In this document: positions 10,301 through 22,230 of the stretch, one piece after another | How the letters are laid out: each line of letters begins with the position of its first letter | How positions within the stretch are numbered: position 1 is the stretch's first letter | Source of the DNA: Byssothecium circinans | Lineage: Eukaryota; Ascomycota; Dothideomycetes; Pleosporales; Massarinaceae | Assembly (NCBI GenBank): GCA_010015675.1 | Contig: ML977003.1 | Location: 1-64,000 of the forward strand | Length of the DNA: 64,000 nucleotides | Reading direction: 5' to 3' | Program-made: the position numbers and the translations under genes | The notes under the pieces: model-generated | Databases searched by the model: none | What the model was told of the DNA's origin: nothing | The model's input: the letters and a program-made list of their open reading frames with translations, nothing else

Positions 10301-10656
10301 GCTTCGAATGTTAAGCTGGATAGCGCTTTTCGTGCTCTTCTGCGTCCGGTGTCTCCATCGCCGGGCAGTAATTTGACAACGATGTCATCCAGCTTTTGTA
10401 TCTGTTCCTCGCATTCTTGTATGAGCGGAGTAAGGGCTTTTGCTGCTGCGTCCGATACCCTATTTTCGTCTATAGCGGTTTTCGTACTTTGAACAACATT
10501 GACAAAGACCGGAAGCTGGGCCTTGAGATGACGAAGAGAGTTCGGAAGACTGCCTGTCTTCTCGCGGAAGTCATTCAGTCGGGTTGCAACCTTGTGGAAT
10601 GTGTCGACAAGCTGAATAATGTTGGCCGCTACGCCGACAGCCTCGAGACCAGACAT
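7309..10656 (-). CDS. NLR-type receptor: SesA - NB-ARC - TPR
   Basis: Five exons: 10209-10656, 9963-10113, 7652-9915, 7484-7576, 7309-7421 (3069 nt, 1022 residues). All four introns (95, 47, 75, 62 nt) have GT-AG ends and keep frame. Residues 1-140 (start MSGLEAVGVAANIIQL) match the SesA-type N-terminal domain of fungal STAND proteins. NB-ARC follows: Walker A GLGGVGKS at 195-202, split by an intron; Walker B KWFMIIDNADD at 270-280; GSIVITSR; FIPLAISQAAAYI; and an MHD-like SMHRLVQ at about 540. Divergent tetratricopeptide repeats cover about 610-950. A Ser/Glu/Lys-rich tail of about 70 residues is encoded mostly by the two small last exons. Fungal NLRs of this build act in non-self recognition and regulated cell death. 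The ligand is unknown. The TPRs are not near-identical, so no recent repeat expansion. Confidence 0.9.
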
Positions 10657-11023
10657 CTGAAGTCGGCTGAAATGGTGAAGACTGGAGGTTAGGCAAGAGC
10701 GTAGGATGTCTGACTTATGATGACCGTGGTGGGGCATTTGAAGGCCCGAGCCGGGCGGCTATACCATGCATGTGGGCGGCAAAGCCAGGCTGAGCGAAGT
10801 GTGATACGTGACATGGGTGCAGGATCGGACGAAACAATTGGTCGAGATCGGTGCGATGGAACATGGGAGAAATGCGGGACAAACTTAAACAGAAGATACA
10901 AGACTTGGTGTTCGGAATGTACAATTTAGGTTGAAATATTTCTTCGGGCGTATGCAGAACTGGATGACAATTCCCCAGAAGCGAACCAAATCAACGCCTT
11001 AGAACACAAGGACTTGGATATAT
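10657..11023. promoter_or_regulatory. Upstream region of the NLR gene
   Basis: 367 bp between the NLR start and the 3' end of YKT6, both on the minus strand. No specific motif is recognised. Confidence 0.4.
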
Positions 11024-11761
11024 TCACATAACCACGCAGCACGAGTTCTGCTTCTTTGCCTGCGTGTAGAACACCTTGCTCTGTGCACTCAAGACATTGC
11101 TCTTCGCCACTAGGTTGTCAAGCTTCTCATCGCGTTCCAGTGAGCTCTCGATAGTCCTCTGTAGCACTCTCTTAGTCTCCTCCACCTCCCTCTGGATCTT
11201 TATGAGGGGGTCCGCCTCATCCGGGTCTTGGAACTTCACGATGTACTCCTTCAGCTCGGGCAAGACCAAAGGCGGCGCACTTTTCTTGAGGGGAGGTTGG
11301 AGGTCTTTGTAGGCGGAGATAGGGTGTTTGTTTATGAAATCTTTGCAGACTCTGTTGAGGAGGGCAGAGGCGGCATCCTTTGGATAATCCAGGTCGGTGA
11401 TCGCGATGGCGCAGATGCCTTCTTTGGTGAGGTTGTAGGAGTAGATCAAGCCGTCAATGTGCTTGGCGAGCTTGTCCCACTCCATCACGTTCGGCTTCGC
11501 CGTCTCGGCGGCCTCGGTCGCGAAGAGAATAGCCTACGCCGCATCAGCCCCAAACTTGTCATGGCCGCGGTGGACGTACGAATTCTCGGACGGTAGGTCT
11601 CGAGAACACGCCCCAGTCCGAGAGATCGTCTTCACGGGACAGCTCGAATGCGGGCTTGGTGTCGTTCTTCAGGATCTGGACGCCCAAGTCAGCGGTGTCG
11701 TCAGGAAGTGCGGCGAGATAAGGCGGGGACTTACTCCGAGGTAGAAGAGCTTCTTCTTCAT
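11024..11761 (-). CDS. YKT6: Ykt6, prenylated R-SNARE
   Basis: Three exons, 11735-11761 (27 nt), 11580-11675 and 11024-11533, give 210 residues; introns are 59 and 46 nt. The protein starts MKKKLFYLG and has an N-terminal longin domain (to about residue 130), then the SNARE motif (EVEETKRVLQRTIESSLERDEKLDNLV), and ends KKQNSCCVVM. CVVM is a CaaX box for farnesylation and the Cys before it is the usual second lipid site. Ykt6 is the soluble R-SNARE acting in ER-Golgi, intra-Golgi, vacuolar and autophagosome fusion. The SNARE half is well conserved. The middle of the longin domain differs from typical Ykt6: the usual segment around RTGAGQR is replaced by ETAKPNVMEWDKLAKHIDG. It shares a 376-bp divergent promoter with SLH1. 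Confidence 0.92.
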
Positions 11762-12137
11762 GGTGATATTAGCGTTGCGCCGGATGTTTGGCAGAAATGT
11801 GCAAGTACGAATACCGACTGGGAGGAGACGGGGGTGGGTTGGACTGGCGGTCATGGAGCGTTACGTAGCGTTTCACACAGCTCCGGACGGGAGTGCTGCT
11901 GACGTAATGCCTGTAATGACCGCCGGGGTGAGGGCTAAGATAGTGCGGGTGGAGTGGGGCAAGCGCAGCCGAGCGTCGACTCATCTCGACTGCCGTCTCC
12001 AACCTATATGTATAGTAGCAGACTTTACCTCGAAGGTCCTCTGCTTCTTCTTCGCGTCCACTATCTCTTTCTCTGCCGCATCTGCGGGGTTGTAGGTCCA
12101 CACAAAACTAAAGTCAACCTTGGGAATCCAGCCCGCC
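11762..12137. promoter_or_regulatory. Divergent promoter of YKT6 and SLH1
   Basis: 376 bp separate the two start codons, so both promoters and 5' leaders lie here. No named regulator site could be identified. Confidence 0.5.
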
Positions 12138-15100
12138 ATGTCGAATTTGCTGCAGCTGGAGAGCGCGCAGGCGCAATGGCTTGAGCAGCTAGAGGCGATG
12201 CGCAAGGCAATCGAAGAGCTGAACTTGCCGTCGGAAGCTGTGAAGACCCCGGCCTACGGAGACGACTTGGATTTGGACGACGACGACCTCTCTGGGGCGA
12301 CGAGTGGCGAGGATATCTGGGACGTGATCAGTGATGGATATGAGGAGGAGTACAGCAGCGATCACCTTGATCAATTTATCGATGGAAACCAAAGCGGTGC
12401 CCGTTACGATCAGCACTGGCTTGCAGAGAAGTGCGCGGGGGTTGCACTGAGAGGGTCCGGCCTGGAGGCAAACGCGCTGAAAGAACAGATCTTGGCAATC
12501 CTTGCGAGCGACAGCAATGGTGACAGCGCTAATGTAAAGGTAAAGCCCGGTTGCTAACACGCAGACAGATGAAGAGCTCCAGATGATGCTGGCTGAGATT
12601 GCAGGCTACGGTGAGCTGGATCTGGTGGCCGACCTCATTGCCCACCGCGGTGACATAAGGCGGTCTCTGCACGAGCCACCGCCCTTGTACGACCTCATTG
12701 ACCGCCTCCAGACCAGGGCAGAAAGGGATGAAGCTCTCAGGCGCCAGGACTGGGAGCACAAGAATGCTGCTCTGGCCCCCGCTCTCGACCGCAAAGGCCC
12801 ACAGTATCCCCATGTCTATCGCACCCATGAAGCCGGCAACAAACTCTCCGCGTATGGAAAGAAATACACTTTGCCTCCAAATCATACTCACTATGACGAC
12901 AATCTGTACGAAGAGTATGCAATTCCAGCCATGCCCGTAGGCACTGTCGGTGCGGGGCGCAAGTTGATTGAAATCAAGGACCTCGATGGCCTCTGCCAAC
13001 GCACCTTCAAGGGTTACAAGGCACTGAACCGCATGCAGAGCTTGGTGTACCCCGTCGCATATAACACCAGCGAGAACATGCTCATCTGCGCCCCCACTGG
13101 TGCAGGTAAGACTGATGCTGCTATGCTTACAATCTTGAATACCGTAGCCAAGTACACCATCCCAAATCCCATCGAGGAGCCCGATGCCACCGACTTCACC
13201 GTGCTTTCAGAAGACTTCAAGATCATCTACGTAGCACCCATGAAGGCACTCGCTGCCGAAGTCACGGACAAGTTGGGCAAGCGCCTGGCGTGGCTGGGCA
13301 TCAAAACTCGTGAGCTCACGGGAGACATGCACCTGACAAAGGCGGAAATTCTGGACACCCAGATCATCGTCACTACACCCGAGAAATGGGATGTGGTAAC
13401 GAGGAAGAGCACTGGAGATACCGAGCTCGTGCAAAAGGTCCGTCTGCTCATCATTGATGAAGTGCACATGCTGCATGACGAACGTGGAGCGGTCCTCGAG
13501 AGTTTGGTAGCCAGAACGCAGAGGCAAGTTGAGAGCACCCAGTCTCTTATTCGCATCGTCGGTCTTTCCGCTACTCTTCCCAATTATGTCGACGTCGCCG
13601 ACTTCCTCCGAGTGAATAAAATGGCTGGTCTGTTCTATTTCGATGCCTCTTTTCGCCCAGTTCCTTTGGAGCAGCACTTCATCGGGGCAAAGGGCAAGGC
13701 AAACACGATCAAGTCGAGAGAGAATCTAGACCGAGTGGCTTTTGACAAGGTCAGGGAGATGCTGGAGCGCGGCCACCAAATCATGGTCTTTGTGCACTCG
13801 CGGAAAGACACGGTCAAGGCCGCAAGGATGCTGTACGACAAGGCAATTGACGAACAGTGTACCGACCTATTTGATCCGACACAGCACCCGCGTTATGACC
13901 TTGCCGTTCGCGACATGAGGCAGTCAAAAGGACGCGAGCTACGTGAGCTGCTCAACAAGGGCATGGGCACGCACCATGCCGGTATGCCTCGCTCGGACCG
14001 CAACCTCATTGAGCGCCTGTTTGGTGAAGGCGTTATCAAAGTCCTATGCTGCACTGCCACATTAGCCTGGGGTGTCAATCTTCCCGCTGCCGCCGTCCTC
14101 ATCAAAGGCACACAAGTCTACAATGCTCAAGAAGGCAAATTTACCGATCTGGGTATTCTAGATGTACTTCAGATCTTTGGTCGGGCCGGTCGTCCTCAGT
14201 TCCAGGACACCGGTATTGGGTTCATCTGCACGACACACGACAGACTCGATCACTACATGAAGGCTGTCACAGAGCAGCAACCCATTGAGTCACGGTTTTC
14301 TTCCAAGCTCGTGGATAATCTCAATGCAGAAATCTCACTCGGCACAGTCACTACTGTTCAAGAAGCCGTTCAGTGGCTGGGATACTCCTACCTGTTTGTC
14401 CGAATGCAAAAGAGTCCTCTTAACTATGGAATTGAGTGGGCAGAAATTCGAGACGATCCGCAGCTTGTGCAGCGACGGCGAAAGCTAATCATTGATGCCG
14501 CTCGAACGTTGCAAAAGAGCCAAATGATTATCTTCAATGAGACAACCGAGGACCTGCGCGCTAAAGACGTTGGCCGTATTGCAAGCCAGTTCTACGTCCT
14601 GCAGTCGAGTATCGAGATCTTCAATACTATGATGAACCCGCAAGCTTCCGACGCAGACGCACTTGCGATGGTTAGTATGAGTGGGGAGTTCGACCAAGTT
14701 CAGTCACGCGAAACGGAGCAGAAGGAACTATCAGCCCTACAAGAGGAGGGATACGTAGTCACCGAAGTCAAGGGTGGTGTTGGCACGCCTCATGGAAAGA
14801 CCAACGTCCTATTGCAAGCGCACATATCGCGTGCTCGGCTAGAAGACTTTACCCTGGTATCCGACACCAACTATATTACACAAAATGCCGCCCGCATTGC
14901 GCGCGCGTTGTTCATGATTGCTTTGAACCGGCGTTGGGGATACCAATGCCTGATCCTGCTCAGTCTTTGCCAATCGATCGAACGTCAGGTCTGGACAATC
15001 GAGCATCCCCTACACCAGTTCGACCTTCCACAGCCAGTACTACGGCAGTTAGACCAAAAGTTCACCTCGATCGAGGCATTGCGCGATATGGAACCAGCCG

Positions 15101-18100
15101 AGATCGGACAACTAGTGCACAACACCAAGATGGGCAATGTTATATCGCGCTTGTTAGACAATTTTCCCACTCTCAGTATTGAAAGTGAGATTGCGCCTCT
15201 GAACCGAGACGTTCTTCGCATTCGATTATGGCTCACGCCCGAGTTCAAGTGGAACGACCGCCACCATGGCACCTCTGAACCGTTCTGGATCTGGGTTGAG
15301 AACTCCGAGACTGCTGAAATCTTCCACTACGAGTACTTCATCCTATCGCGTAAGAACCTGTACGATGATCATGAGTTGAGCTTCACCATCCCTCTTTCGG
15401 ATCCTCTACCCTCGCAAATATATGTGCGAGCGGTCTCGGACAGATGGCTAGGAGCTGAAACCGTCCATCCAATCTCGTTCCAACACCTGATTCGTCCAGA
15501 CACGGAGAGTGTATACACAGACTTGCTGAACCTTCAACCGTTACCTATCTCGGCATTGAATGACATGCGCTTGGAAGAGCTCTATAGTCAGCGTTTCCAG
15601 TACTTCAACCCGATGCAGACGCAGATCTTCCACTGTCTGTACCACACTCCCACGAACGTGCTTCTTGGTTCACCTACAGGTAGTGGAAAGACAGTAGCTG
15701 CCGAACTTGCTATGTGGTGGGCTTTCCGTGAAAAGCCAGGTTCGAAAGTAGTATACATTGCGCCCATGAAAGCTCTTGTTCGCGAACGAGTTCATGACTG
15801 GGGCAAGCGCCTTGCCGGACCCTTGGGTTTGAAGTTGGTCGAATTGACGGGTGACAATACCCCCGACACTCGCACTATCCGCGATGCAGACATCATCATC
15901 ACGACACCTGAAAAATGGGATGGTATCAGTCGAAGCTGGCAGACCCGTGGCTATGTCCGGCAGGTCAGTCTCGTCATCATTGATGAGATTCATCTACTCG
16001 GCGGCGACCGTGGCCCTATTCTAGAGATCATTGTGTCTAGGATGAACTATATCGCTTCACAGAGCAAAGGCTCCGTTCGGTTACTAGGCATGTCCACAGC
16101 CTGTGCGAATGCCAGCGATCTTGGAAACTGGCTTGGCGTCAAAGAAGGCTTGTTCAATTTCAGACACTCGGTTCGTCCTGTTCCACTAGAGATCTTCATT
16201 GACGGCTTCCCGGAGCAGCGCGGATTCTGCCCGCTCATGCAGTCAATGAATCGACCGACTTTCCTTGCCATCAAACAGCATTCGCCAGAGAAGCCGGTGA
16301 TCGTGTTCGTAGCTTCCCGGCGACAGACACGCCTGACTGCTCGCGATCTCATCAACTTCTGCGGAATGGAGGACAACCCACGTCGCTTCTTGCACATGTC
16401 AGAAGACGACCTAGCGGTCAACCTCGAACGAGTCAAAGACGATGCGCTGCGAGAGGCCTTGAGTTTCGGTATCGGGTTGCATCATGCCGGTCTTGTAGAG
16501 ACTGACCGCTCACTATCGGAAGAGCTCTTCGCCAACAACAAGATTCAGATCCTCGTTGCCACGAGTACTCTTGCATGGGGAGTTAACTTGCCCGCACATC
16601 TCGTTGTTGTCAAAGGCACGCAATTCTTCGACGCGAAGACGGAAGGATACAAGGATATGGATCTCACCGACGTGCTCCAGATGCTCGGTCGAGCCGGTCG
16701 TCCTCAGTTCGACTCTTCGGGGATCGCACGCATCTTCACTCAAGATGCAAAGAAAGAGTTTTATAAGCACTTCCTACACACCGGTTTCCCTGTCGAATCA
16801 TCACTCCACAAGGTCTTAGACAACCATTTAGGTGCCGAAATCTCCGCCGGTACCATCACCACGAAGCAGGATGCGCTCGACTACCTCACTTGGACTTTCT
16901 TCTTTCGCAGGCTTCACAAGAATCCATCATTCTACGGCCTCGAGATCTCGGCCGAAGAGCACAATACCATCGCCGCGCAGACAATGGCGAACGACTACAT
17001 GGTCAACCTTGTCGAAACCTCGCTCAACGATCTTGCGGAATCGTCTTGCGTGTCTCTGATGGGTACCGGCGATATAGACGCGACACCTCTTGGCAAAATC
17101 ATGAGCTATTACTACCTTAGCCATAAGACGATTCGGTACCTTGTTAAGCACGCCAAACGCGACGCTTCTTTCGCCGACGTACTGTCCTGGGTCTCTCATG
17201 CTACCGAATACGATGAGCTACCGGTCCGCCACAACGAAGATTTGATCAATGCCGAACTCTCCAAAGCACTGCCTCTGCCGGCAGACGACTTTGGACTACC
17301 AATGTGGGATCCGCATGTCAAGTCTTTTTTGCTTCTCCAAGCACACTTCTCACGCATCGACCTGCCCATTTCCGATTACGTTGGTGATCTGAATAGTGTG
17401 CTTGACCAGAGTATCCGTATTGTTCAAGCCTCCATCGATGTTCTTACTGAGCTCGGCTACTTGAGCTCCTGTGAAATGATGATAACGCTTCTTCAAGCTA
17501 TCAAATCCGCGCGCTGGCCTTCCGATGGCGCGTTGTCAATCTTTCCGGGCGTTGATGTCGACAAAGAGAAAAAGCGCCTCGAGCATGCGCAGGCGAAACC
17601 GAAGACTCTCGTTGAGGCATCGACAACGCCTGTCCAGGTTCTAGAGAAGGCGGCGAGATTTGCGGGTGTCCCGAATGCGGGCGTTAAGAGGTTCATTGAA
17701 CCCGTATCAAGACTTCCGGTCTTGAGACTGGATCTTGGGCACCTCAATGCGGTCAACATAACGCTGCACCTCTCCCGAACAAACCCCGCGCGCAGTGGAC
17801 CTGGTGGTGTACGTATCTACGCGCCACGCTACCCAAAACCGCAGACAGAAGGCTTCTTCGTCATTCTTTCGTACGCTGGTTCAGATGAGATACTTGCATT
17901 GAAGCGTGTGGGCTGGAACGATCCAACTAAGAACACTGGTGGCGGAGGACGTGGTGGGCACAAAAGTGCTCCAGCCGGAGTCGGCGGTGCGAGACTTCAG
18001 GCTTCGACGAAGATCGCACTGCCACAGGAGGCACAGGATAAGAAGATTGTGGCGAGAGTGCTGAGTGATGCCTATCTGGGCATGAAGTGGAATATTGACA

Positions 18101-18168
18101 GCATTGATGTTCCTGAGGCGCCGAGGGTGGAGGATGGTGGTAAAGGCAAGGAAAAGAGCGAAAAGTAG
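12138..18168 (+). CDS. SLH1: Slh1/ASCC3-type Ski2-like RNA helicase
   Basis: Exons 12138-12533 and 12565-18168 give 1999 residues; a second donor at 12540 would add two. The intron has a GCTAAC branch site and CAG acceptor. Two helicase cassettes are present. The first has APTGAGKT (about 308), IIDEVHMLHDERG, LSATLPN and QIFGRAGRPQF. The second has GSPTGSGKT (about 1167), IIDEIHLLGGDRG, GMSTACANASD and MLGRAGRPQF. Each is followed by a Sec63-type unit. Length and paired cassettes fit Slh1/ASCC3, the helicase of the ribosome quality-control trigger complex that splits collided ribosomes. Brr2 has the same layout but is longer with a different N-terminus. The second cassette's STA in place of SAT is usual in this family. 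Confidence 0.93.
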
Positions 18169-18507
18169 GGTGCTAGAAGGAACTTGGGATAGTTTCAGCT
18201 CTGCACGCATTAGTCCTCCATACTTGTCTATTTCAGGCTTAGAGTTATGAATTGACTGATGCCGTCTGCATTTCAGCAAACTAGTTACCTTTGATTGACC
18301 CGTTAACCTCTCTCTAAGTCCTAGTATAGGCCCTTTCAGCAAAACGCAACATTGTCCCATCAACACAGAAACAAAGCTACGCGATACATTCCACCATAAT
18401 TTTATCATGGTTCCGTCATTATCATTCCTTTACGAACGCCGGGGATGCTATGCTAACTAACATATGTGTATCCACTCCTTCCACCCCCTCCCCAAACTCC
18501 ACCAATA
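18169..18507. other. Convergent 3' region between SLH1 and the MFS gene
   Basis: 339 bp between two converging stop codons. Probably holds both 3' UTRs and poly(A) sites. No gene seen. Confidence 0.5.
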
Positions 18508-20048
18508 CTATGCCTTAACCATAATCCCCCACCCTTTATGACACACCCTCGCTCCCCACAAACACACCGCACTCCCAACCAACAAACACCCCCCAAACAC
18601 CCACGCGCCCGTAAACCCACTCCGCGTCTCCAAAATCGCACCCCCAATCGGCGTCCCGACCAACAACCCGACCGCGACACAAGCAAAGCTCTGCCCCAAC
18701 CTCGTCCCAATCTTCTCCCTCGCATCCAGACTCAAACTCACAATAATCGTCGGCGGCAACGAAACAAACGAGCCAGAAAAGAACCCATAAAACGCCTCGA
18801 GCACGATAATCCCCGCCGCAGACCCCACGCTAACATAGCAAAAACACAGCACCGCCGACATAACCGCACACGGCACGATAGCGTTAAAGGGCCCGATACG
18901 ATCACTCATCATATTCGGGATAATCCGGCCAAACGTCGACGTCGCATTCATAATCGCCAGGAGGTAAAACGCCAGATCCGGATTCGTAATCCTCCTTTCC
19001 AGGGCATACACCTGCGCGTAAAAAAAAGGCATATACAGCCCCATGAACCCGATAAACGACGCAAAGCACATCAGCGCATACGCCGGGATCCTAAACGCCC
19101 CGAGGTCGAGCAGCTCGCGCGTCTTGGGCGGGAGGACGCGAACCCTCATGACGAGATTCGGCAGCAACATAGTCGCCAAGATGATAAACCCAAGGACGCG
19201 CGTAGTCCACGCAAACCCGATGTGCGGGAGTAACCTGTGGAAGACGATGGGATACACGACGCCGCCCATGGAACTCCCCGACGCGGCGAGGCCCATGGCG
19301 ACGCCGATCCGCTTGCTGAAGTACGTGCTCAGGATGCCGACGGACGGCACGAAGAGGCAGCCACAGCCGGTGCCGATGCAGAGGGCCTGCGCGAGGAGCA
19401 CCTGCCAGTACTGGGTGCAGGCCGAGAGGCACATCTGGCCGATGACGAGGAGGACGGTGCCGGTCAGGAGGAGGGCGTGGAAGTGGCCGCGGTCGTAGAT
19501 GGGGCCGGTTAGGGCGCCGACGACGAGGAGGAGGAAGGCTTGGATGGAGCCGAGCCAGGCGATTGTCGAGGCCGGGGTGTGCGGGAGGAGGGTGGATTCG
19601 TAGTAGGTTTGGTAGGAGCCGAAGGTGTTTACTATGCCCCTGGGTGTGTGCATGCATGTTAGTGTGGAGTTTCTTTCAACCTCGACCGCGGGAGGGAAGG
19701 AGGAGGGAGGGAGGGGGGATAAACGTACCAACTGTTGAAAAATAGGAAAAAGGCTCCGAGGACTTGTAACCATGCCTTCACCCCTCCATCGGGTATACTC
19801 GCTGCATCGTTCACACTGGGCTGCTTCGTCTGCACTGGCTCGATTTCCTGCTCCCTCGATATCCTCTCGTCGAGTTCATACCCTTGGTCGCCGTTCATGA
19901 TGACTTGGTCTCCCTCAGTGACGACCTGGCCCTTCTCTTGCGCTTCGCTTTCACTTTCCATGGCTCGGTTTGTGCTGCTGATTGTTTCCTCAGAGTACGA
20001 TCTAGCGGCTGATGGTGTCTGCGTCCGATCCACATCGTTTGGGGACAT
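18508..20048 (-). CDS. MFS transporter, monocarboxylate-porter type
   Basis: Exons 19729-20048 and 18508-19639 (89-nt intron, donor TGGTACGT) give 483 residues. A hydrophilic cytosolic N-terminus of about 85 residues precedes PDGGVKAWLQVLGAFFLFFNSWGIVNTFG, the signature opening of fungal monocarboxylate-transporter-like (MCT/Mch) proteins. About twelve hydrophobic segments follow, with a long central loop around RVRVLPPKTRELLDLGAF. Yeast relatives include Mch5, a riboflavin carrier, and others with unknown substrate. The substrate here cannot be told. A plasma-membrane location is likely. The last exon is GC-rich and C-heavy at the third codon position, which creates long false frames on the other strand. 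Confidence 0.9.
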
Positions 20049-22230
20049 TTTCTATGTGCTTCGTTGCATGCACGGATGGCAATGAGGAATATTGTTGTCA
20101 AGTTCCCCGGTTCCGCACCGCACGGGGGAAGTTGTGGTGGGGATGTCGATGTCGATTACACTGCGCTCTCAAGACCGAACGGCGACGTCTCCAAGTCAAT
20201 CCTTCTTTTTACCAGATCTTCGCTCGCCCCGGGCGAGGATTCTCCTTCACCTCTCTCCTAATGTCCCAGATCGTGTCAATTGCTCGTTATCAGATGTCGA
20301 AGAAAAAGAACGTTCCTTTCCACCTCATCCACCAATCTCACCCACGCGTCCCGCGTTCGCCGACCCGTTTCCGTCAAAGTCCGTTATCGCAATCTCCAAT
20401 CCCACATAGATCAATCACCACTCCACGCGCACAGAACCAACAAGTCCTTCGTAATAAACTGTAAAAGGGAGACAGCGACTTTTCCAATACTCACTCGCAG
20501 ACCCCACTAAAATCGAAAAAAAGCCGGGGGGGTTCAAGAGAGAAGACGACGGACAGTCACCGTCCCTTGACCTTTATATACGGCTTGGCCCCACAACCCG
20601 TAAGCCACAGCCCGACGAGACGAGACGCGACGAGACGGAAAGAGACCGAGGCGGGCATAACTAATCCTAACCCTCTCCCCTGTGCGTTATATATTTACGA
20701 GACCAGAGACCACTTTTTGCTTCCTTTTTCCGCCTGGACACAAAAGCCACAGACACCATCCACCATGCCGGAACGACACAAGCGCTGACAAGCAACCCTC
20801 GGAGATCGCCCTTGTTCTCCAAAGGGAACTCGGGGCCTCGCGCTCAAGAGATTAGAAAGTCCCGGTCGTTCGCCGCACGCTTTTATATCCGAGCCGAGGC
20901 GCGCCGCTCACCTAGTGCCTTGTCTACCTACCTTCCTTCTCCCACGCTCTCATTTCCATTTCCCGTTACTTTTGTCATCATCGTCATTCAACAAAACCTA
21001 GTAATCAGAATTCCTTCCGAGGTGAAAAGAAAAACAACATTGCCACAAACAAGCCGGCTTCAGAGGGGGAGGGGGCAGAAAGACCGAGCCAAAGCTGACA
21101 GGTGCAAGAATTACTAAAATGCGAGGGGGTGGGCGCCAATCCAGACGGACGAGAGACAAGCAACGCGAAGCTCTCGTCTGCCCCTGTCCCCCCCATCCAT
21201 CCCCGGGAGGGTTATTTCGCAAAACGCAATCTTTCGTGCTCAGCTTACTCATTCATTCATCCTCGGAGGCGAAATGTGGCACTCTTTCATACCCCGTTGG
21301 AACTTGTCCCGCTTTCCCGCCCGCAAGCCACCATCTTTCCCTCTCCACTCTCACGACTCACCACGCGCTCACAGCGCCAGCCATCTATACTATACTCCGT
21401 CCTCTCTGGTGAACCCTCAAAGTCCCTCGTGAAAATCCCCGCAACATGATATCCCTCCGACGCCGCGCAGGATTACGCGCTGCCTTGAATATATTCCTAA
21501 GCAGTCAGCATGACAATCTCATCCCCATTTAAATGAGTTCCCTCTGCACGGTAAGAGCCAATCAAGGCTCGAGGCAAAGCCACCATATTCTTCTGCCGGT
21601 ATCTATTTCGACAAACTCCGATGCAGGTGCAGCTGCAGCACGAACACCGACGGCACCACACGGGCGAGTTCCGTGGCAATCTCTCCTTTAAAGGGACAAT
21701 GTCCATGTCGTAACTTTTGTATGATACTGATGCATTTTGCCCGCTGACGAGAAGCAGGTGAGTGACTATCTACCTACAGTAATTGGTGAAAATCCCATGT
21801 AAATCATCTCCGTCCAAAGAAGAGCACAGTGATAAGCCGCAGGATGACTGTGGCGAATAACGCAAAAGAAAAGGAGAGCAGCATGGAGAGTTCCGTCCTT
21901 GGTTGGGCGTGAGACATCTCCAAACTGCCGCGACCAAAGCCGAGTGTGGAAGGAAAAGGAGCAATGAACAAAAAATATTGTGGTGATTGTACAAAGGGGA
22001 AACTGATTTTGTCTCGTTCCGTCATGAACGTCGAAATGTGGTATCCTCGTCATCTCGTACTCTTTTGAATGCTCTTTCGCCGAAAGAAATTTTGTTTGAA
22101 CGCCAGTAACGCCTTTGTCGCTCGCTATGCTGTGCAACAATAGATCCCAGTCCATCCTCGCTCAATAGTAAGGGAGACGCCCAAGCCAATGCGCATGGAG
22201 ACGCTCAGATGCTGTAGCAAATATGCAGTC
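20049..22230. other. 2.2-kb non-coding stretch: MFS promoter and BTB-gene 3' side
   Basis: Upstream of the MFS start and downstream of the BTB-like gene stop. It contains two TATA-like runs (TTTATATACG near 20573 and GTTATATATTTACG near 20685) and C-rich tracts. I tried to join short frames across GT-AG pairs and found no coherent protein. A long 5' leader or a non-coding transcript is possible. Confidence 0.45.

Noticed and set aside
18466..19233. Plus-strand frame of 255 codons
   Set aside because: Mirror of the GC3-rich MFS gene; Arg/Pro/His repeats without family character.
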